Below, piece after piece: positions 57,138 through 64,000 of a DNA stretch of 64,000 bases. A program made the translations under genes and the position numbers. The stretch's first letter is position 1, and each line of letters starts with the position of its first letter. The notes under the pieces are model-generated. The model saw only the letters and a program-made list of their open reading frames with translations, did no database searches and was not told the DNA's origin. The stretch covers positions 97,890,701 to 97,954,700 of the forward strand of contig CM036159.1 of the NCBI GenBank assembly GCA_020631735.1, read 5' to 3'. This DNA is from Saccharum officinarum (taxonomy: Eukaryota; Streptophyta; Magnoliopsida; Poales; Poaceae).

Positions 57138-59877
57138 TCATTTTTTAAAGTTGCTAGAATCAAGCACATTGAGTTCACTTCTTAACCTACAAAAGGTTGC
57201 CTCATCCAAAGGTTTAGTGAAGATATCCGCTAATTGATTTTCACTTCTTACACCTTCTAGTGATATGTCATTTTTAGCAACGTGATCTCTTAGAAAGTGA
57301 TGGCGAATATCAATGTGCTTGGTGCGAGAGTGTTGTACCGGATTGTTAGCAATTTTAACGGCACTTTCATTATCACATAAAAGTGGCACCTTTTCAAGAA
57401 CAATTCCATAGTCTAGGAGGGTTTGTTTCATATATAAGATTTGTGCACAACAAGCCCCCGCGGCAATGTATTCCGCCTCGGCGGTGGACAAAGCCACACT
57501 ATTTTGCTTTTTAGATGACCAAGATACTAAAGATCTTCCAAGCAAATGGCACCCTCCGGATGTGCTTTTTCTATCAATTTTGCAACTGGCATAGTCCGAA
57601 TCGGAATAGCCAACTAGTTGGAATCTAGTTCCTTTGGGATACCAAAGACCAATGCTTGGGGTGAGCTTAAGATATCTTAGGATTCTTTTTACGGCACTTA
57701 AGTGAGGTTCTTTAGGGCACGCTTGAAAGCGGGCACACATGCACACACTAAACATGATATTGGGCCTAGATGCAGTAAGGTACAACAAGCTACCAATCAT
57801 AGAACGGTAGAGAGTTTGATCAACCGGTTTACCTCCCTCATCTAGGTCGAGATGTCCATTTGATGGCATTGGGGTCTTGATTGGTTTGCATTCTTCCATC
57901 TTGAATCTTTTGAGAAGATCCTTGGTATACTTTTCTTGAGAGATGAAAATCCCTTCTCTCATTTGCTTTACTTGAAATCCAAGGAAGAATGTGAGCTCAC
58001 CAATCATTGACATCTCGAACTCCTTCGACATCAATTCACCAAATTCCTTGCAATAATCTTCATTTGTTGATCCGAAGATGATATCATCAACATATACTTG
58101 ACAAATAAAGATCTCCCCATTAAACTTCTTGGTGAATAGTGTGGTGTCGACCTTCCCAATGGTGAAGCCCTTCTCAATGAGGAAGTCCCGGAGGCGCTCA
58201 TACCACGCTCTAGGGGCTTGCTTGAGCCCATATAACGCCTTGGACAACCTATAAACATGATTAGGATATCTAGAGTCTTCAAACTCGGGAGGTTGATTAA
58301 CATAGACTAGTTCATTTATAAAGCCATTTAAGAATGCACTTTTCACATCCATTTGATATAGTTTCATATCATGATGTGATGCATATGCAAGGAGGATACG
58401 AATGGCTTCAAGTCTTGCAACGGGTGCAAAGGTCTCTCCAAAATCAAGACCTTCAACTTGAGAGAACCCCTTTGCAACTAGTCTTGCCTTGTTCCTCACC
58501 ACTATGCCTTGGTCATCTTGCTTGTTTCGGAACACCCACTTGGTTCCAATGACTCTTGCACCTTTAGGATGCTCTTCAAGTGTCCATACTTGATTGCGGG
58601 TGAAGTTGTTCAATTCTTCATGCATTGCATTCACCCAATCCGGATCTTGAAGGGCTTCTTCTACATTCTTAGGTTCAACGCAAGAGACAAAAGAGTGATG
58701 TTCAACAAAAGAAGCTAGCTTTTGAGATCGAGTCATTACTCCCTTTGTAGGACTCCCTATGATGAGATCTTGTGGATGTGCTTGAAGTAGTGGTGAGTTT
58801 CTTCTATCAACCACTTGAGGAGGTGGATGGGGAGCATCAACATCTTGAGCTTGTGCCTCGGCTTGTTCATGAGAGACATAAGTGTCTTCATTTTCAACTC
58901 TCTCATTCTTGTCATCATCTTGAGGCACACGTGATGAAGATGGTGGATCAACAATTTGTACATCGTCATCATCATCTTTTGGCTTGATGTCTCCCACCGG
59001 CATGTTCTTCATGGCCTCCCTCAAGGGTTCATCACCTACATCATCACAATTCTCAATTGCTCCTTGGGAGCCGTTAGATTCATCAAATTCCACATCATAT
59101 GTTTCTTCAACCAAACCGGTGGCATGGTTAAATACTCTATATGCTTTGGACTTTGATGAGTAACCAACAAGAAAACCAATATCACAACGTCTTTGAAACT
59201 TCCCTAGGTGTTGACGCTTCTTGTAGATGTAACATTTGCAACCAAACACCCGGAAGAAAGAGACGTCCGACTTCTTCCCATTAAGCAACTCATAGGGGGT
59301 CTTGCCAAGAAACTTTTGTAGGAAGAGGCGATTTGAAGCATAGCATGCGGTGTTGATTGCCTCGGCCCACAACTTCTCCGGAGTGTTGTACTCATCTAGC
59401 ATTGTTCTTGCAAGGGTGATCAAAGTTCGGTTCTTTCTCTCAACTACACCATTTTGTTGAGGAGTGTAGGTTGAAGAGACCTCCTGCTTGATTCCAATTT
59501 CATCACAATAAGCTTCAATGTTGGTGTTGTCAAACTCTTTCCCATTGTCACTTCTAATCTTCTTTATCTTGACTTCAAATTCATTTTGAGCTCTCTTTGC
59601 AAACTTCTTAAAGCAATTTGCCACTTCGGATTTGTCATGAAGGAAGAAAGTCCATGTATACCTTGAGTAGTCATCCACTATCACAAGACAATAGAGATTA
59701 CCACCCAAGCTCTTGTATGTTGTAGGCCCAAACAAATCCATGTGTAGAAGTTCTAGCACTCTTGAAGTTGACATGAAAGCTTTGGTTGGATGAGTGTTTG
59801 CAACTTGTTTGCCCGCTTGACATGCACTACAAGGTTTGTCCTTTTCAAACTTCACATCCTTCAATCCTCTCACTAGT
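57138..59877 (-). pseudogene. Ty1/copia (Sirevirus-like) integrase-RT-RNase H, open but 5'-truncated
   Basis: An uninterrupted frame of 911 codons starts inside the integrase finger (CSACQAGKQ). It has the integrase core ([27 protein letters not shown]), a linker rich in Asp, copia RT ([31 protein letters not shown]) and RNase H ([27 protein letters not shown]), ending after [10 protein letters not shown]. The integrase-before-RT order defines copia. Gag, protease and the first integrase finger residues are missing because an LTR begins at 59878. The rest should lie beyond the right edge. Confidence 0.9.
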
Positions 59878-62288
59878 TGTAGGGTCGAGATGGCAGACTA
59901 GAGGGGGGGTGAATAGTCCTTTCTAAAATTAATCGCGTCGACAAACCGAAACAAATGCGGAATTAAAACTATCGGTCTAGCCAAGACTATACCCCTCTAT
60001 CTAAGTTCACAAGCACCTCACAAAGTTCCTAATTATGTAACTAAGGTGCTTTCCTTAGCAAGAGCTCTCCTAAACAATTCTAGAGCAAGGTCACACAAAC
60101 CTATGCACTAGTACTTTAGCAAAGCCGGGGAGCTCCTACACAAATCTAGTAAGCAAAAGCACGAAGCCACCTATGCTCACTAGCAATGCTCAATAGCAAG
60201 GCAACTAATGCCAAACTAGAGAGCGCAAATTACTTAGCTACACAAACTAAGCAATATGACTAACAAGGTTACACAAACCAAATTAGCCACACAACGGGAG
60301 CTACTTCTATGCTACACAAGCAAGAAGGTAACTAGCTAACTACACAAGCAAACTAGTTACAAGAGCAACTACACAAGCACAAATATATGAATGTAAATAC
60401 AAGCTTGTGAATCGAAAGCAAACCACCGAGAAGATGTACACAATGTTGACACGGCGGTTTTTCACCGAGGTTCACTTGGTTGCCACCAAGCTAGTCCCCG
60501 TTGTGGTGATACACCCACTTGATGGATCACGAGCTAATTGACTATCAAGAGTCAAACCCTCAGCGGGTGCCGCACATCCACTCTCAAGATGGGGATCCTC
60601 CAAGCCACGAGCTTTACTAGAGTTGCTCTTCGCGATCCCCGCGGGGTGAGCACAATCCCCCTCACAAATCCTCCTCCGGAGCCACGCACAATCTCCACGC
60701 GTGCTTCAACGGAGTCACAAGCCACCAAGCCGTCTAGGAGGTGGCAACCTCCAACAGTAACAAGCACCACCGGCTTGCAACACGATCACCTAGTGCCACT
60801 CGATGCAATCCTCTCGATGCAACGCACTAGAATCGCTCTCTCACTCGATCCGATGAACACTATCAAGCATGAGTGAGTTAGAGGGCTTCCAAGCACTACC
60901 ACATAAGCCACCAAGGCCAAAGTGTGCTCAGCTGACGGCCACAGCCGGCCAAGGCATCTATTTATAACCCCACGGTCAAATAGAGCCCTTACCCCTTTAC
61001 CGGGCACAACACGCGTTGACCGGACGCTCCGGTCAGGGTGACCGGACACGTCCGGTCACTACACGACAACCGTGAACAGTGCGCGTCAGAACTAGCCGTT
61101 GCCCTGACCGGACGCGCTCAACCGAGTGACCGGACGCGACAGTGCCCGCGTCCGGTCGCGTTCCAGTACGCTCCCGTTGAGACCGGACGCGTCCGATCGC
61201 ACGTGACCGGACGCGCCGCGCGTCCGATCGGCGCTACGCTGCGCTCGGCCTCTCTGGACACTTGACCGGACGCTCCGGTCCCGTGAAGGACCGGACGCGC
61301 CGGTCGCGCGCTTTTCTTTTACGCCCAGTTGAACTGACCGGACGCGCTGGTCAGGCCAGACCAGCGTCCGGTCACAAACCCTAGTGCCGCGCCGCGGTGA
61401 ACTGACCGGACGCGTCCGGTCATACCGAGACCGCGTCCGGTGCAGCGTCCGGTCACCACAGTGACCGCCGTTCGCCTCCGTTTCTTTTCCAACTTTCGGC
61501 ATAGTAGAAAATAGGCGTTTCACTTCTCCAAAAACGCCGAATCCCGCCTCGCAAGCTCGGCGGGAGGGAGAGAGGAACCCAAACCCTCTCTACCGCTTAA
61601 ACTCCACCGCCTTCGCAAATGTGCTAACACCACCAAGTGTACACCACCTTGTGCATGAGTGTTAGCATTTCACAATCATTTTCCAAGGCGTTATGTTAGC
61701 TCTTTACTAGATCCTAATGCATATGCTCAAGACATTGATCTAGTGGCACTAGATTTACGAGCTAACCGTGATTGCCCCTCTTGATAGTCGGCTATGTATC
61801 CTAAACCCGGTCAATCACTTCTCTACACATCTTAGACCGACAAAATGGAAATGCCCTTAGGTTATACCTTTGCCTTGCGCATCCACTCCATCTCCTTCGA
61901 CGTTGATGCAACACATGCACCAACCATATCACAAATGATATGATCCACTTCATATCATCATGTGACCTTGGTCCATCGATCTTGACCTCACTTGCTCTTC
62001 ACCGTTGCGTCGGTCCATCGGCGCCAAGTCTTGCTCAAGCTTCACCGCCTCACGGTCCATCGCTCCAAAGCCTCCGACTTGCCCTTCACACTTGCAACCG
62101 GTCCATCAAGCCAAGTCTCATCTTGATCTTCGCCACCTTGGTCACATGACTCCATGTCATGTCTCATATGCAATGAGCTCCTTCATGACACAATCATCTA
62201 TGGACTAATTCCATGTGTATCTCACATAAACACAATTAGTCCACCTAAGGTTGTCACTCAACTACCAAAACCAAACAAGGACCTCTCA
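59878..62288 (-). repeat. Sirevirus-like copia LTR, 3' LTR of an element to the right
   Basis: On the minus strand it starts TGAGAGGTCCTTGTTTGGTT and ends CATCTCGACCCTACA. The TATA box TATAAATA is at about 60957-60967. Just before its start the minus strand reads AAAAAGGGGGAGAT, a polypurine tract, so this is the 3' LTR of an element extending past 64000. The flank on the copia side is CTAGT. The GACCGGACGCG cluster lies upstream of the TATA box. Confidence 0.82.
61018..61460. repeat. Cluster of GACCGGACGCG / CGCGTCCGGTC motifs in the LTR U3
   Basis: About fifteen copies of TGACCGGACGC or its complement occur in ~440 bp, some joined as the palindrome GACCGGACGCGTCCGGTC-like forms. The region is extremely CpG-rich within an otherwise ordinary LTR. 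Confidence 0.85.
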
Positions 62289-64000
62289 ATCTCCCCCTTT
62301 TTGGTAATTGATGACAACTCTACAAAGATATGGAAATTAAGTTCTTTTGGACTTTATGCCACTTATCCAACAATTAAGCTCTATGTTAGAATTTGGATAA
62401 GCATCATAAAATCCAACTTGGTAGTGATAACTCTCCCTACATATGTGCTCAAATGGTTTGGTTTCAAGCTTGCACATATGCATAAATATGAAATTTGTAG
62501 GAGGGTTAGCACTACTAAGTGATGCTAAGGTGTATAGAATAAACCTTTGTAGTTCGATACCATTTGATAGCTCGATATCATTTGAAAATCACAAGTTTGC
62601 CATCATCCTTAGCATCATGAGTAGCTAGACATCAAAAATACTAGAAACCCCGTGAGATCAACATTATAAGCAAGGTTCTAGTTTTTCATGATAAACACAA
62701 GTCTAGCTATCATCCTATGCATGCTAGTTATCATATCATCATTCAAGTTCTATAACTAGCATACAACACACAAGCATGCATATTGAATTTAAGAACTTAT
62801 GCAATGCAAGCAAGCACATGAATATGCACAAGTCAAATGCAACCAATCAATGTTCATGAGCTTGCTCCCCCTACTTGTGTGCTTCTCTTGTCCAAGAATT
62901 TTGATCCTTCTCTTTTCTTCATTGTTGCTCCCTCTTTGTCCATTTCCATGTCCAAACCCCAAACCCCTCTCTTGGTGCATTGACATATTTTTGTTCCAAC
63001 TTCTCCCCCTTTGTCATCAATTTCCATAAAGGGTGTATTTCTCATTGATACAAAGGCTTGCATTGGGGTAGATGGTTGAGACTTGAATATTGCGTTGTTG
63101 ATGGACATCACCGCACATGTTGGAATGACATTACTTGTATGTTGCTCTTGAGATACCACTAAGGATCTTTGACCTTGATACCATTAGGTGGGGCTCCTCC
63201 CCCTATGTCATAGCATGGGTCATTCACTTGATAATCTTGAGCTCTTGTGTGTGAGGGAACTTTCTTCATTTGATGATCACTTAAAGTTGAGGATCACTTG
63301 TGGAACCACCGTCTTGTATAAATGATATCATGTGTAGAAATACCACGAATAAGTGTGTGATACTAATTTGAATAATCCTCTATCATGGAACCACTTGTAG
63401 GATTTGTCAATATGATCTTTTCTTGAACATTTGCTATCTTTATGAGTACCACTTGTAGGATATCACTTGTAGATCATGATCTAGACACCACTTGTAAATA
63501 CCAATTGAAGGAATATTTTGAGTCTAGATACCATTTGAAACACCCTAGATATCCATTTGTATTGTTGTCTTGTGCTTGTACCCATATCACTGTCATGAGC
63601 TTCTAGTATGACTTGAACTAAGTTGATTTGCCTAAGATTCTAAGTCCGGTTTGATCCAATGACAAGCTTCTTCACTCCTCATACTAAGAGTTATCTTGCC
63701 AATGTTGTACTTGTCACTTGTTAGCAATCAAACTAGATCAAGTACTTGGGTTCACTAGCTCATGAACAAATTCATACACATACCACTAGATCATTTAAAT
63801 AATTCAAGCAATAGTGGTAGGCTATGAATTTAAATATTTCATTTGTTATGCATGATCCTAGTAAGCATGTACTATATGCACTAATCGCATACTAGTAAGG
63901 GATGAAATGATCATGCACATTATAATGATACCTTTGTTATATTGGAGTAGAGGATAGTCACATAGATTCCAATTCATTACTCCAATAGCAATGTGAAGTC
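62289..64000 (-). mobile_element. 3' internal region of a Sirevirus-like element running off the edge
   Basis: It begins (minus strand, reading toward the LTR) with non-coding sequence and ends in the polypurine tract at 62289-62303. Imperfect repeats of ACCACTTGTAGGAT occur at 63300-63500. No reading frame of note; the polyprotein must lie beyond 64000. Confidence 0.55.

Overview
The window is nuclear DNA from a grass. The evidence is plant introns with GT-AG borders, an Au-type SINE, swarms of grass MITEs, and nested Ty3/gypsy and Ty1/copia LTR retrotransposons. The repeat families look like those of the Andropogoneae (sugarcane/sorghum/maize relatives); that placement is inference. There are two 100-base N gaps (17975-18074 and 53010-53109).

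Left part (1-17.6 kb), gene-bearing. A seven-exon minus-strand gene (208-5865) encodes a plant DYRK-type protein kinase. Its exons splice in register except for two single-base losses in exon 1. A GC-rich leader/promoter lies to its right. From 6.7 to 15.8 kb comes a dense mosaic of small DNA transposons: about nine related MITEs, a long-armed foldback element, a solo LTR, and a MULE-like element with a probable 9-bp target duplication and GGCGCC-rich ends. A second minus-strand gene (15884-16635) is a REVEILLE/LCL-like single-MYB factor. It has one frameshift, and an Au SINE sits inside its last codons.

Middle part (18-48 kb), nested retrotransposons. An old minus-strand gypsy element (32752-35381) is full of stops at W and Q codons and is cut on both sides. 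On its left is a ~14.7 kb Tekay-type chromovirus (18075-32751) with ~4 kb LTRs. On its right is a ~13 kb Tat/Grande-like gypsy element (35382-48362) that carries two tandem-repeat blocks and a multi-exon antisense gene.

The most interesting object is in the Tekay-type element. Between the primer-binding site and gag is an intact extra ORF (22853-23905, 350 aa) whose N-terminus copies the histone H3 tail: ARTKQTARKSTG is identical to H3 residues 1-12, followed by APR and QLA as in H3. It starts right after the initiator Met, as in real H3. The rest of the protein is a compact dsRBD-like core, a long coiled coil and an acidic tail. The same element's integrase ends in a chromodomain-like segment, a class of module that reads methylated H3. 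This suggests histone mimicry by a retrotransposon; I know of no description of it.

Right part (48-64 kb). Two minus-strand LTRs of one Sirevirus-like copia family are present, one split by a Tekay-like solo LTR. There is also a fragment of another LTR, a decayed retroelement extra ORF, an uninterrupted 911-codon stretch of copia integrase-RT-RNase H, and clusters of the CpG-rich palindromic motif GACCGGACGCGTCCGGTC. The 3' end of a further Sirevirus-like element runs off the right edge. No tRNA, rRNA or CRISPR was seen.
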